DNA of 64,000 nucleotides from Natronospirillum operosum (lineage in GTDB: Bacteria; Pseudomonadota; Gammaproteobacteria; Pseudomonadales; Natronospirillaceae): contig NZ_SRMF01000003.1 of the NCBI RefSeq assembly GCF_004768465.1, positions 372,001-436,000 on the forward strand. The letters run 5' to 3'. Of this stretch, positions 26,190 through 34,838 are shown one piece after another (position 1 is the first letter of the stretch; each line of letters starts with the position of its first letter). The notes under the pieces are model-generated. The model had not been told where the DNA came from. It was given only the letters and a program-made list of their open reading frames with translations, and ran no database searches. The position numbers and the translations under genes were made by a program.

Positions 26190-27785
26190 TCAGGCGGTTT
26201 CGAGTTCACCTTTCTCCTCTGCCGTCTCGACCTGCGCCGGATCCGGGGTGCGGATCAGGTGGTCGAAGGCGCTGAGGGCAGCGGTGGAGCCGGCCCCCAT
26301 GGCGATGACGATCTGCTTGTAGGGCTCGGTGGTCACGTCGCCGGCGGCGAAGACGCCGGGCATGGAGGTGGCACCGCGCGCGTCGATCTCGATCTCGCCA
26401 AAGCGGCTCAGTTCGATGTCGCTGCCCTTGAGCCACTCCGAGTTCGGAATCAGGCCGATCTGAACGAAGATACCGGCGACCTCGACCGAGCGGGATTCAC
26501 CCGTGGCTCGATCCGTGTACAACAGGCCGGTGACCTTCTTGCCGTCGCCGGTGACCTCGGTGGTCTGGGCATTGCGGATAATCTCCACATTGGGCAAGGA
26601 CTGCGCCTTGCGCTGCAGCACGTCGTCGGCCTTCAGTGTGTCGGCAAATTCCAGCACGGTAACGTGCTCGACAATGCCGGCCAGATCGATGGCGGCCTCG
26701 ATACCGGAGTTGCCACCGCCGATCACAGCGACGCGCTTGCCTTTGTAGAAGGGGCCGTCACAGTGCGGGCAGTAGGCCACGCCCTTGTTGCGGTATTCCT
26801 GCTCGCCGGGTACCGACAGCTCGCGCCAGCGGGCGCCGGTGGCCAGTATGACCGCGCGGCTGCGCAGGGTAGCCTCGCTGGCCAGATCCAGTTCCAGATA
26901 CTCACCGGCGCGAATGCCGGCGGCGCGCTGATCTGTGATGATGTCGACGTCATACTCCTTGACGTGCTGCTCCATCTGCGCGACCAGCTTGGGGCCTTCG
27001 GTGTAGGGCATGGAGATCATGTTCTCGATGCCGACGGTTTCAGCCACCTGGCCGCCGAAGTTCTCGGAAACCAGGCCGGTGCGGATGCCCTTGCGCGCGG
27101 CATAGATGGCGGCTGCTGCGCCGGCCGGGCCGCCGCCGACAATCAGCACATCATAGGGGCCTTTCTCTTGCAGCCTGGCGGCCTGCCGTTCGGCGGCGCC
27201 AGTGTCCAGCTTGTTGACGATTTCGGCCAGGCTCATGCGGCCCTGGCTGAACGGCTCGCCGTTCAGGAAGACGGCCGGTACGCCCATGACTTCACGCTGC
27301 TCGACTTCGTCCTGGAACAGGCCGCCGTCGATCATGGTGTGGCGTATGCGCGGGTTCAGGGTGGCCATCAGGTTCAGCGCCTGTACCACGTCCGGGCAGT
27401 TCTGGCACGACAGAGAGATGAAGGTTTCGAATTCGTAGTCGCCATCGAGGTCGCGAATCTGCTCCAGCAGTGCCGGGTCGGCCTTGGACGGGTGACCACC
27501 GGCCTGCAGCAGCGCCAGTACCAGCGAGGTGAACTCGTGGCCCATGGGGATGCCGGCAAAGTGTACGCGCGGTGTCTCGCCCTGGGGCGCGACACTCATG
27601 TTCGGTGTGCGGTCGGCTTCAACCTGCCGCAGGCTGATCTGGTCCGACATGGCAGCAATTTCTTCGGCCAGTGAAAGCAGTTCCCGGCCCTTGTCAGTCT
27701 GGCCTGCAGACACGCTCAATTCGATTGGTCGAGCAATGTGGGCCAGGTAACTGTCCAGCTGTTTTTTGATGTTTGCATCAAGCAT
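26190..27785 (-). CDS. ahpF: alkyl hydroperoxide reductase subunit F
   Basis: NADH-dependent flavoprotein disulfide reductase of 531 residues that recycles AhpC. An N-terminal tandem thioredoxin-like domain has the CQNC redox pair (about residues 127-130). An FAD-binding [20 protein letters not shown], the second redox pair CPHC (about 339-342) and the NAD site [14 protein letters not shown] follow. ATG 27785 ([10 protein letters not shown]) is the family start; the open frame to 28142 is a shadow of ahpC. It lies downstream of ahpC past an intrinsic-terminator-like hairpin. Confidence 0.96.
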   Translation of the reverse strand: MLDANIKKQLDSYLAHIARPIELSVSAGQTDKGRELLSLAEEIAAMSDQISLRQVEADRTPNMSVAPQGETPRVHFAGIPMGHEFTSLVLALLQAGGHPSKADPALLEQIRDLDGDYEFETFISLSCQNCPDVVQALNLMATLNPRIRHTMIDGGLFQDEVEQREVMGVPAVFLNGEPFSQGRMSLAEIVNKLDTGAAERQAARLQEKGPYDVLIVGGGPAGAAAAIYAARKGIRTGLVSENFGGQVAETVGIENMISMPYTEGPKLVAQMEQHVKEYDVDIITDQRAAGIRAGEYLELDLASEATLRSRAVILATGARWRELSVPGEQEYRNKGVAYCPHCDGPFYKGKRVAVIGGGNSGIEAAIDLAGIVEHVTVLEFADTLKADDVLQRKAQSLPNVEIIRNAQTTEVTGDGKKVTGLLYTDRATGESRSVEVAGIFVQIGLIPNSEWLKGSDIELSRFGEIEIDARGATSMPGVFAAGDVTTEPYKQIVIAMGAGSTAALSAFDHLIRTPDPAQVETAEEKGELETA

Positions 27786-27820
27786 GGCGTGTCCTTGCAT
27801 TGAAGTGGCTTCAGGCAGAA

Positions 27821-27848
27821 TAAAAAGAGGGCTGCCCGGAGGCAGCCC
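27821..27848 (-). terminator. attenuating terminator between ahpC and ahpF
   Basis: Perfect 8-bp stem GGGCTGCC / GGCAGCCC with the plus-strand loop CGGA. On the minus strand it is followed by CTCTTTTTA. It ends most ahpC transcripts before ahpF, matching the usual excess of AhpC over AhpF. Confidence 0.8.
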
Positions 27849-27870
27849 GAGTCGTGATGCCGTGCAGGCT

Positions 27871-28437
27871 TCAGATCTTGCCAACCAGGTCCAGTGAGGG
27901 CGCCAGGGTGTCTTCGCCTTCTTCCCACTTGGCCGGGCAGACTTCACCCGGGTTGGCGCGCACGTACTGGGCCGCCTTGACCTTGCGTACCAGTTCGGAG
28001 GCGTCACGGCCGATGCCTTCGGCAGTGATTTCCATGGCCTGGATGATGCCATCCGGGTCGACCAGGAAGGTGGCACGGTCGGCCAGGCCCTGACCTTCGC
28101 GCATGACGCCGAAGTTGTTGGTGATGGCGCCGTTCGGGTCACCGATCATCGGGTACTGGATCTTGCCGATGGTATCGGAGCTGTCATGCCACGCCTTGTG
28201 CGTGAAGTGGGTGTCGGTGGATACGGAATACACCTCGACGCCGCGCTTCTGCAGCTCTTCGTAGTGATCGGCCAGATCACCCAGTTCGGTCGGGCAGACG
28301 AAAGTGAAGTCGGCCGGGTAGAAGAACAGGATCGCCCACTTGCCTTTCAGGTCTTCGCTGGAAACCTGAACGAATTCGCCATTGTGAAATGCCGTGGCGT
28401 TGAACGGTTTGATTTCGGTGTTAACTAACGAGGACAT
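27871..28437 (-). CDS. ahpC: alkyl hydroperoxide reductase subunit C (2-Cys peroxiredoxin)
   Basis: 188-residue typical 2-Cys peroxiredoxin that reduces hydrogen peroxide and organic peroxides. The peroxidatic Cys is near residue 48 in [19 protein letters not shown]; the resolving Cys is near 167 in PGEVCPAKW. The start [17 protein letters not shown] is at ATG 28437 after AAGGAGC. An OxyR-like site lies about 93-129 bp upstream. Partner reductase ahpF is downstream past a terminator. Confidence 0.97.
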   Translation of the reverse strand: MSSLVNTEIKPFNATAFHNGEFVQVSSEDLKGKWAILFFYPADFTFVCPTELGDLADHYEELQKRGVEVYSVSTDTHFTHKAWHDSSDTIGKIQYPMIGDPNGAITNNFGVMREGQGLADRATFLVDPDGIIQAMEITAEGIGRDASELVRKVKAAQYVRANPGEVCPAKWEEGEDTLAPSLDLVGKI

Positions 28438-28529
28438 GATTGCTCCTTCCTTAAGTGATGGATGTGCCAGCCTTGTGGCTGTGTCCTGAAGACGGGACAG
28501 ATAATAGAAAATTTATATCAAACAATGAA

Positions 28530-28566
28530 ATATATATTAACTAGGCTATTGATAGCTCCCGCCTAT
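28530..28566. promoter_or_regulatory. OxyR-like operator upstream of ahpC
   Basis: Four tetramers with exact 7-bp spacing: ATAT (28530-28533), CTAG (28541-28544), ATAG (28552-28555) and CTAT (28563-28566). This gives 14 of 16 matches to the OxyR pattern ATAG-N7-CTAT-N7-ATAG-N7-CTAT. A possible minus-strand -10 TATTAT lies at 28501-28506. No oxyR gene is in the window. Confidence 0.65.
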
Positions 28567-28893
28567 TGGAGGAAATCGTGACACCGTGGGTTCGGCTATC
28601 TGTTGGCCTGCATGGTAGGTGTCTGTGGAGCCCTGTACGGTCGACAATTCTGGCTCAAACCAAGTGTTCGATCGATCATCAGATTGAAAGTGGCCATCGA
28701 TTTTCTTCACACATTGCTTTGCTTTCTGCTCGAAATCCAACTATCTGTTTTCATTTTGTTCGTTTGGTGATACTTTAAATGTTCAATTGAACATCCAACA
28801 AAAACAAAACCCTGTGATGCTGGTCCATCGGAGATGTTCAATGTATGGCAAACCGCCCGAATGTGATGGACCCATCCAATCTGGAGACCCACA
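28567..28893. other. non-coding interval between ahpC promoter and phnD
   Basis: With the ahpC leader, the full gene-free stretch is 28438-28893. No supported coding sequence is present here; short frames lack ribosome sites. Composition is more AT-rich from about 28690. The recognisable elements are the OxyR-like site just to the left and the ATGTTCAATTGAACAT palindrome at 28779. A further ATGTTCAAT half-site occurs at 28833-28841, nearer the phnD start. Confidence 0.5.
28779..28794. promoter_or_regulatory. palindromic operator, GlpR-like half-sites
   Basis: ATGTTCAATTGAACAT is a perfect 16-bp palindrome about 100 bp before phnD. The ATGTTC/GAACAT arms equal those of GlpR operators, but the spacer is 4 bp instead of 6. 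An isolated ATGTTCAAT repeats at 28833. The GlpR-like DeoR protein encoded at 33277-34065 is the obvious candidate binder. Confidence 0.55.
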
Positions 28894-29886
28894 ATGAAAA
28901 TCAGGAACAGACTGCTTTCCGGCAACCTTCCGGTCATTGCGCTCATGACTTCCGTGCTGGCGTTTGCCGCCAGTGGCAAGGTACTGGCTGACTGTGAGCG
29001 CGGTGCGCTGGACACCATCTATTGTGATGAAAATGGCGATATGGTTGCCGACCTGCCCGCTGACGAGTCTCAGTGGCAGGACCCCAATACACTTATTTTT
29101 GCCTACACTCCGGTTGAAGATCCGGCCATCTATTCGGATATCTGGCAGCCATTCATCGATCATCTGTCTGAAGTGACCGGTCGCAATGTGCGCTTCTTCG
29201 CTGTCCAGTCCAATTCCGCTCAGGTCGAAGCCATGCGCAGTGGCCGTCTGCATATTGCCGGCTTTTCTACCGGCCCAACGCCTTTTGCGGTCAATCTGGC
29301 TGGCGCCGTTCCGTTTGCCCTGATGGGGTCTGATTCCGGGCAGTTTGGCTATACGCTGCAGGTCTATACCCATGTGGATTCCGATATTCATGAAATGGCA
29401 GACCTCGTCGGCAAGCGCGTAGCCCATACCTCACCGACTTCAAATTCCGGCAACCAGGCGCCACAGGCCCTGTTTCCCGAGCTGGGTATCATGCCGGGTG
29501 AAGACTATGAAGTTACCTTCTCGGGCAGTCATGACCAGTCCATGCTGGGTGTAGTGGCGCGCGACTATGATGCGGCTCCTGTCGCCTCGGAAGTGGTTGA
29601 GCGCATGGCCGCTCGCGGCCTGTACGATGAGGAAGATGTCCGCCTGATCTGGGAATCCGACCGTTTCCCGACCACTTCATACAATCATGCGCACAATCTG
29701 CATCCTGATCTGGTCGAGAAGATTCGCGAAGCCTTCTATACCTTCGAGTTTGCCGGTACTGCACTGGGGGAGGAGTTTGAAGGCGTCGAGACTTTCATCC
29801 CGATCAACTATCAGGACAACTGGCGTGTGATCCGGACCATTCAGGAAGCCAATGGTGTCCGGTACACCCGCGACAATCTCGAATAA
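28894..29886 (+). CDS. PhnD-like ABC transporter substrate-binding protein
   Basis: Periplasmic protein of 330 residues with a signal peptide (hydrophobic core around residues 12-28, cleavage near VLA/D). The phosphate/phosphite/phosphonate-binding fold is indicated by LIFAYTPVEDPAIYSDIWQP, GRLHIAGFSTGPTPFAV, and LVGKRVAHTSPTSNSGNQAP with the Ser/Thr-rich phosphate-type loop, then VARDYDAAPVASEVVERM. Two Cys in the mature N-terminus (CERGALDTIYC) could form a disulfide. First gene of an importer linked to a HAD phosphatase rather than C-P lyase, so the ligand may be an organophosphate. Function beyond phospho-compound binding is not established. Confidence 0.82.
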   Translation: MKIRNRLLSGNLPVIALMTSVLAFAASGKVLADCERGALDTIYCDENGDMVADLPADESQWQDPNTLIFAYTPVEDPAIYSDIWQPFIDHLSEVTGRNVRFFAVQSNSAQVEAMRSGRLHIAGFSTGPTPFAVNLAGAVPFALMGSDSGQFGYTLQVYTHVDSDIHEMADLVGKRVAHTSPTSNSGNQAPQALFPELGIMPGEDYEVTFSGSHDQSMLGVVARDYDAAPVASEVVERMAARGLYDEEDVRLIWESDRFPTTSYNHAHNLHPDLVEKIREAFYTFEFAGTALGEEFEGVETFIPINYQDNWRVIRTIQEANGVRYTRDNLE

Positions 29887-29909
29887 TTGGTGGCTTAACG
29901 CGTCTGCAG

Positions 29910-29937
29910 CACTCTCACCGGGCAACCGGTGAGAGTG
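29910..29937 (+). other. perfect 12-bp hairpin with GCAA tetraloop
   Basis: CACTCTCACCGG and CCGGTGAGAGTG pair perfectly around GCAA, a GNRA-type loop. It lies between the binding-protein gene and phnC with no U-run after it. It is likely an RNA stability or processing element protecting the binding-protein mRNA. Confidence 0.75.
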
Positions 29938-29959
29938 TGATCACCCTGGAGTTGAACTC

Positions 29960-30760
29960 ATGTTAGAAATATCCAACCTCGTCAAACGTTATGGACACAA
30001 TGATCCTGTGCTGAAAGGGCTGGACCTCACTGTTGATGGCAGCAGCGTGGTGTCCATTGTGGGCGCTTCCGGTGCCGGCAAGAGCACCATGCTGCGCTGC
30101 ATCAACCGTCTGGTTGAGCCCACCTCCGGCTCGATCAGGCTGAACGGCCATGAACTGGTGAATCTGCGTGGCGGTGAACTGCGTCGAGCCCGACGCAAGA
30201 TCGGCATGGTGTTTCAGGGGTTCAATCTGATTGACCGTCTCAGCGTAATGGAAAATGTTCTGGCCGGGCGTCTGGGCTATGTCTCCTTCTATCAGGCTGT
30301 AACCCGGCGGTTTCCGCAGACGGATATTGATCGCGCCTTCCATCTGATGGACCGCGTCGGCATCAGCCACTATGCGAACAAACGGGCTGATCAGCTTTCC
30401 GGCGGGGAGCGCCAGCGCGTCGCGGTGGTGCGCGCCCTGATGCAGGAGCCCGAGATTCTGCTGGCTGACGAGCCGACGGCCTCGCTGGATCCCAAGACTT
30501 CCCAGCAGATCATGGGACTGCTGCAGAGTCTCGCCAGTGAAATGTCGCTGCCGGTACTGATCAATATTCACAACGTCACCCAGGCCCGGATGTACACAGA
30601 CCGCATCGTGGGCATGCGCCATGGCCAGATGATTTTTGACGGGGCGCCGAAAGACTTCAATCAGGATGCCCTGGATGCCATCTATGGCGGCATAGAATCA
30701 CCGGAAGAGGAAGGTGCCGACAGTGACGAAGGCCATGAGGCTCGGGAGGCCGTGGCATGA
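29960..30760 (+). CDS. PhnC-like ABC transporter ATP-binding protein
   Basis: 266-residue ATPase. Walker A is VGASGAGKST, the Q-loop is in MVFQGFNLIDRLSV, the ABC signature is LSGGERQRVAVVRAL and Walker B is EILLADEPTASLDP. The overall PhnC look (VKRYGHNDPVLKGLDLTVDG, and GRLGYVSFYQAVTRRFP after the Q-loop) places it with phosphonate-type importers. The tail beyond residue 245 is acidic (SPEEEGADSDEGHEAREAVA) and unusual. Overlaps the first permease by 4 nt. Confidence 0.9.
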   Translation: MLEISNLVKRYGHNDPVLKGLDLTVDGSSVVSIVGASGAGKSTMLRCINRLVEPTSGSIRLNGHELVNLRGGELRRARRKIGMVFQGFNLIDRLSVMENVLAGRLGYVSFYQAVTRRFPQTDIDRAFHLMDRVGISHYANKRADQLSGGERQRVAVVRALMQEPEILLADEPTASLDPKTSQQIMGLLQSLASEMSLPVLINIHNVTQARMYTDRIVGMRHGQMIFDGAPKDFNQDALDAIYGGIESPEEEGADSDEGHEAREAVA

Positions 30761-31563
30761 CAGACACTCGGATCACTCCGGGTCGGGTCTGGAAGAAACA
30801 GCCATTTATTGCCAACCCCTGGTTGCGCTATGGCCTGTTGCTGCTGACGCTGACCTACCTCTACTGGGCCTTTTCCACTCTGCCTTTCAACTGGGAGCGC
30901 ATCGCTGATGGCCTGCCGCGAGCTGCACGTATCTTTGGCGGCGCCTTTCCGCCCAGCTTTGAACGGGCCGGTCTGTTGTGGACCGGGTTCAAGGAAAGCT
31001 TTCAGATTGCCTTTCTCGCCACCCTGCTGGGTGTGATGCTGTCCGTGCCGATAGCGGTCATGGCCGCAGGCAATATTGCCCCCAAGCCGATCTATCTGCT
31101 GGGACGCGCCATCATCATTATATCGCGCAGTTTTCACCCGGTCATTGTGGCCATTCTGTTTGTGGCGGCCGTCGGTTTTGGCCCGCTGGCGGGCGTGCTG
31201 ACCCTGACTCTGTACTCCATCGGTTTTGTGGCCAAGCTGTTGGCGGAGGAAATCGAAGAGATTGACTGGGGTCAGGTGGAGGCTATGCGTTCCGTCGGCG
31301 CTGGCTACATGAAGACATTGATCTATGGTGTCTTTCCTCAGGTCATGCCGCGCCAGATCGGGCTGTCCATGTACCAGCTCGACAGCAATCTACGCGCCTC
31401 CGCCGTTGTGGGCATTGTCGGTGCGGGCGGTATTGGCGGCACGCTCATGAATGCATTTGGCCGCTACGACTATGATTTCGCTTTTGCCATCCTGCTGCTG
31501 ATCATCGGTGTGATTCTGCTCAGTGAAGGCATCAGTGGCTGGGTGAGGAAGAAGATATGGTAG
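30757..31563 (+). CDS. PhnE-like ABC transporter permease (first)
   Basis: 268-residue inner-membrane permease. The cytoplasmic EAA-type loop EEIDWGQVEAMRSVGAGYMK and the C-terminal VVGIVGAGGIGGTLMNAFGR match PhnE. The N-terminus has the PNW-like NWERIADGLPRAARI segment typical of the family. Coupled to phnC by ATGA and overlapping the second permease by 7 nt, so a heterodimeric channel is expected. Confidence 0.9.
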   Translation: MTDTRITPGRVWKKQPFIANPWLRYGLLLLTLTYLYWAFSTLPFNWERIADGLPRAARIFGGAFPPSFERAGLLWTGFKESFQIAFLATLLGVMLSVPIAVMAAGNIAPKPIYLLGRAIIIISRSFHPVIVAILFVAAVGFGPLAGVLTLTLYSIGFVAKLLAEEIEEIDWGQVEAMRSVGAGYMKTLIYGVFPQVMPRQIGLSMYQLDSNLRASAVVGIVGAGGIGGTLMNAFGRYDYDFAFAILLLIIGVILLSEGISGWVRKKIW

Positions 31564-32366
31564 ATCATGCTGCGAAACTGACCGAGAGAGTCTGGTCCCG
31601 TTATGATGCAAGAGAGCAGTGGATTCGATATGCGGTCTATCTGGCGACTGTTGTCCTGGTGGTCTGGACTGTCCGTGACATCGATATCTTCTGGCCCTGG
31701 GTCTGGGATGCCCCCAACCAGATACAGAACCTCGGTGCCCGCATGTGGCCACCGGAGTTCAGTGCCTGGTCCGCCATCCTCAATGCCATGCTGGAAACCG
31801 TGCACATCGCCACCCTGGCTACGTTGCTGACGGTGTTTATTGCGCTTCCGGTGTCCTATATTGCGGCGCAGAACACCACACCCAACCGGATCACCCTCTG
31901 GCTGGGGCGCTTGATTCTGGTCTCCAGCCGTTCGGTCAATACCATCATATGGGCCTTGCTGTTTGTGGCCATTTTTGGCCCCGGTGTGCTGGCCGGCATA
32001 TTGGCTGTGATGTTCCGCTCCATCGGTTTCATCGGCAAGCTGATGGGTGAAGCCATCGAAGAGATTGATCGGCGGCCCGTGGAGGCCATGCTGGCCACTG
32101 GAGCCGGCAAGATGAAAGTGGTGATGTATGCCGTTGTGCCACAGGTCATGCCGGCGTTCTTCGCTATCGTGATTCTGCGCTGGGATATCAACATCCGCGA
32201 ATCGACTGTCCTGGGACTGGTAGGTGCCGGCGGCATCGGTGTGCTGCTTCAGGGCTCCATAGACACCTTTGCCTGGCAGACAGTGGCCACCATCCTGCTG
32301 GCCATCATCGTGCTGGTCATCATTGGTGAAGCGATTACCAGCGCGCTGCGCAAGAAGGTGATCTGA
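31557..32366 (+). CDS. PhnE-like ABC transporter permease (second)
   Basis: 269-residue paralogue of the preceding permease with matching motifs: EEIDRRPVEAMLATGAGKMK and ESTVLGLVGAGGIGVLLQG. About six helices. Two-permease PhnDCEE systems are known for phosphonate and phosphite uptake and for other phospho-compounds. A hairpin follows before the HAD gene. Confidence 0.9.
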   Translation: MVDHAAKLTERVWSRYDAREQWIRYAVYLATVVLVVWTVRDIDIFWPWVWDAPNQIQNLGARMWPPEFSAWSAILNAMLETVHIATLATLLTVFIALPVSYIAAQNTTPNRITLWLGRLILVSSRSVNTIIWALLFVAIFGPGVLAGILAVMFRSIGFIGKLMGEAIEEIDRRPVEAMLATGAGKMKVVMYAVVPQVMPAFFAIVILRWDINIRESTVLGLVGAGGIGVLLQGSIDTFAWQTVATILLAIIVLVIIGEAITSALRKKVI

Positions 32367-32376
32367 CCGTGATCAT

Positions 32377-32415
32377 GTCGACCCCCCGCCCTGTTCATTG
32401 GGATGGGGTGTCGAC
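32377..32415 (+). other. inverted repeat between permease and HAD genes
   Basis: GTCGACCCCC at the left pairs with GGGGTGTCGAC at the right with a 2-nt bulge; the inner CCC/GGG can extend the stem. No U-tract follows, and the HAD ribosome site GGGGAGAG begins 11 nt later. It could separate the expression levels of the transporter and the enzyme. Confidence 0.5.
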
Positions 32416-32439
32416 CCCTGTTCTGGGGAGAGCAGTAAC

Positions 32440-33240
32440 ATGAATGAAATCGACTTCCGTCATACTGATATCCTGTTCACCGATGTCGATGACACCCTGA
32501 CCACGAACGGTCAGCTGTTGCCCGAGACCTATCTGGCCCTGTGCAGGCTGGCTGCTGCCGGTGTAAGGGTCATTCCCGTTACCGGAGGCTGTGCCGGCTG
32601 GTGTGACCAGATCATTCGCACCTGGCCGGTACGGGCGGTGATTGGCGAAGGTGGCGGCTTTTGCATCGAGCGGATTGAGCCCCAGATCACGCAGTGGCGT
32701 TACTGGCAGGACGCCGAGACACACAGGGCCGATCAGGCGAGAATTCTGGCTGCCGTTGACCGGCTGCAAGTGGGCTTCCGGCCGGCGCTGGCGACAGATC
32801 AGCCTTTCCGGCTGGTGGATGTGGCCGTGGACTACAACCAGCAGCAACGCCTGTCAGATGCCCAGGTGGCAACACTGCAGCAGGCGCTGAGTGAACAGGG
32901 GTTCAACGTGCGTCGGAGCTCCATTCACCTGAATGTCTGGCTGGGCGATTTCGACAAGCGCGCCATGGCTCTGCGGGTGGGTGAGCAACTGCTGGGACTG
33001 CAGCCGGAAGAGTTGAAAGAACGGGCTGTGTTTGTTGGCGATGCACCCAATGACGAATCCATGTTCAGCTTCTTTCCGAACAGTGTCGGTGTGGCGAATA
33101 TCAGGCGGCATCTGGATGCCATGATGCATCAGCCGACTGTGATTACCCGGCAGCGCTGTGGGCTGGGCTTTGCCGAACTGGCCGCCGCCTGGCTGAGCCG
33201 GCTGCCCACTGCTGATACACAGCCTGCCGGGGCTGTATAG
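32440..33240 (+). CDS. HAD-IIB sugar-phosphatase-like hydrolase
   Basis: 266-residue haloacid dehalogenase-type phosphatase of the Cof/MPGP/SPP-like group. Motif I is DILFTDVDDTLTT with the nucleophile Asp, motif II is VIPVTGG, motif III's Lys is in the DKRAMALRVGEQLLG region, and motif IV is FVGDAPNDESMFSFF. A C2-type cap lies between motifs II and III, as in sugar-phosphate phosphatases. ATG 32440 has GGGGAGAG upstream. Located between the phn-type importer and a GlpR-like repressor, it probably removes phosphate from the imported or derived compound (inference). Confidence 0.85.
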   Translation: MNEIDFRHTDILFTDVDDTLTTNGQLLPETYLALCRLAAAGVRVIPVTGGCAGWCDQIIRTWPVRAVIGEGGGFCIERIEPQITQWRYWQDAETHRADQARILAAVDRLQVGFRPALATDQPFRLVDVAVDYNQQQRLSDAQVATLQQALSEQGFNVRRSSIHLNVWLGDFDKRAMALRVGEQLLGLQPEELKERAVFVGDAPNDESMFSFFPNSVGVANIRRHLDAMMHQPTVITRQRCGLGFAELAAAWLSRLPTADTQPAGAV

Positions 33241-33276
33241 AATAAGAACAGGTTTACTGATAATGTATCGATCCTA

Positions 33277-34065
33277 ATGGGCGCCAGAGAACGACAGAAC
33301 AGCATCCTCGAATGGGCGCGGGAAGAAGAGCATGTTGAAGTCGATGACATAGCGCGTCGCTTTGGCGTCACCCCACAGACCATTCGCAGGGATATCAACA
33401 AGCTGTGTGAACAGGGCTTGTTGCGTCGTCGTTATGGCGGGGTCAGCCTGCCTGCCAGTTCAATCAACAGTCCCATCAGTGCTCGCCAGGTCACCAATAT
33501 AGCAGCCAAGCAGGCGATAGCTGAACGTATCGCAGCGGCCATTCCTGAGAATGCCTCAGTAAGCCTGGGTGTGGGCAGTACCATCGAATGCGTGGCCCGC
33601 GCGCTGATCAATCACAAGTCACTGAAGATTCTGACCAACAACCTCAGCGTTGCCTCCGCCCTGTCGAGCAACCCCGATATCGAAGTCATTGTGTCGGGGG
33701 GCCAGTACCGGCACAACGACCATGATGTGGTGGGGCCGGAGGTAACGCACTTTTTCAGCTCCTTCCATACGGATTTTGGCATTTTCAGCGCTGCCAGCAT
33801 GGATGTGCGCAATGGCCCCATGGAGCACGACATTCGGGAGGCTGAAGTGAGTCGAGCCATTATTGCCAACACGCGCAGCCGTCTGTTTGTCGCAGATCAC
33901 AGCAAGTGGTTGCAAAGCGCCTCCTGCAAGGTGGCCACATTCAGGTATGTGGACGTCTTCTATACCGACTTCATCGAAGATCAGTATCGGATTGGTCTTC
34001 CGGACACGGTAGAGATTGTCGAATGCAGCAGACGAGGGCAGAGCCTGAAAGCCGCTTCCATCTGA
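33277..34065 (+). CDS. DeoR-family repressor, GlpR-like
   Basis: 262-residue DeoR-family regulator. The N-terminal winged helix has VEVDDIARRFGVTPQTIRRD followed by RRRYGGVSLPASSINSPISA, very like E. coli GlpR as I recall it. The C-terminal sugar-phosphate sensor shows SLGVGSTIECVARAL, ILTNNLSVASAL, GPEVTHFFSSFHTDFGIF and FVADHSKW. GlpR senses glycerol 3-phosphate, so the effector may be that or a similar phosphate ester. No ribosome site is obvious before ATG 33277, 36 nt after the HAD gene. Likely autoregulator of the phn-type operon through the palindrome at 28779. Confidence 0.88.
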   Translation: MGARERQNSILEWAREEEHVEVDDIARRFGVTPQTIRRDINKLCEQGLLRRRYGGVSLPASSINSPISARQVTNIAAKQAIAERIAAAIPENASVSLGVGSTIECVARALINHKSLKILTNNLSVASALSSNPDIEVIVSGGQYRHNDHDVVGPEVTHFFSSFHTDFGIFSAASMDVRNGPMEHDIREAEVSRAIIANTRSRLFVADHSKWLQSASCKVATFRYVDVFYTDFIEDQYRIGLPDTVEIVECSRRGQSLKAASI

Positions 34066-34139
34066 GGTCTCCCTGACCTTCCCGTCATTCACCGAACGGG
34101 CTAGACTGGGAACCCGTCATCCTTCATCCCGAGACCACC

Positions 34140-34838
34140 ATGTCCTATCTGCTCGACTGGATTGCCCTGGCCGGTTTTCTGCTGTGCTGGGTGTCGTACA
34201 CCCAGTACGCCAAATATGCGGCACGCCGTCGCCACAGCCTGTCATCGGTCATGCATCATTTTCGTATTGACTGGATACGCCGCATGCTGGAACGGCACAA
34301 CCGGGTGGCGGACATGGCGGCGGTGGGCAATCTGGAGCGCAATTCGGCGTTCTTTGCTTCCAGCAGTCTGTTTGCCATTGCCGGTCTGGTCACGGTGCTG
34401 GCGGCTTCGGAGCAGGTGGTGGCATTGCTGGCGGACATTACGCTGCTGCAGGCCAGCTCGCGCACGCTGCTGGAAACCAAGATCGGTGTGCTGATCGCGA
34501 TCTATGTCTATGGCTTTCTCAGCTTTACCTGGAGCATGCGCCAGTACGGCTTCCTGTCGGTCATGCTGGGCGCCGCCCCCATGCCCGGAGAAACCAACGT
34601 GGAAGGGGCGGCGGGCTCCAACGAGGCCTTTGTCACCCACACCGCCAAGGTGATGGACCTGGCCGCCAAACAGTTCAACTATGGGCTGCGGGCGGTGTAC
34701 TTCAGCCTGGCCGTGCTGGGCTGGATGGTTGGCCCGCTCGGGCTGCTGGTGTTCAGTGTGGCTATTGTGCTGGTTCTGAACCGCAGGGAGTTCCATAGCG
34801 CCACGCTGAAGCAACTGGTCAAGGCGCGGGGGCTCTGA
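34140..34838 (+). CDS. DUF599 family membrane protein
   Basis: 232-residue inner-membrane protein with about four hydrophobic segments (residues near 5-20, 70-100, 113-130 and 190-215). The LERNSAFFASSSLFAIAGL motif after a cytoplasmic helix and the later LAAKQFNYGLRAVYFSLAVL block are typical of DUF599 (PF04654). Function unknown. Its 3' end overlaps the 3' end of the convergent kdgK-like gene by 20 nt. Confidence 0.8.
   Translation: MSYLLDWIALAGFLLCWVSYTQYAKYAARRRHSLSSVMHHFRIDWIRRMLERHNRVADMAAVGNLERNSAFFASSSLFAIAGLVTVLAASEQVVALLADITLLQASSRTLLETKIGVLIAIYVYGFLSFTWSMRQYGFLSVMLGAAPMPGETNVEGAAGSNEAFVTHTAKVMDLAAKQFNYGLRAVYFSLAVLGWMVGPLGLLVFSVAIVLVLNRREFHSATLKQLVKARGL

Noticed and set aside
25971-27674. 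567-codon plus-strand frame opposite ahpF
   Set aside because: Antisense shadow of a strongly conserved gene; its composition is a by-product of GC-rich codons and it begins inside the REP array.
26190-28142. ahpF frame extended back to 28142, suggesting an AhpC-AhpF fusion
   Set aside because: The extension lies in another frame of ahpC and passes the terminator; ATG 27785 gives the normal AhpF N-terminus.
28546-28778. Possible small genes in the ahpC-phnD gap
   Set aside because: The short frames have no ribosome sites, overlap the OxyR-like site or lack any protein-like composition.
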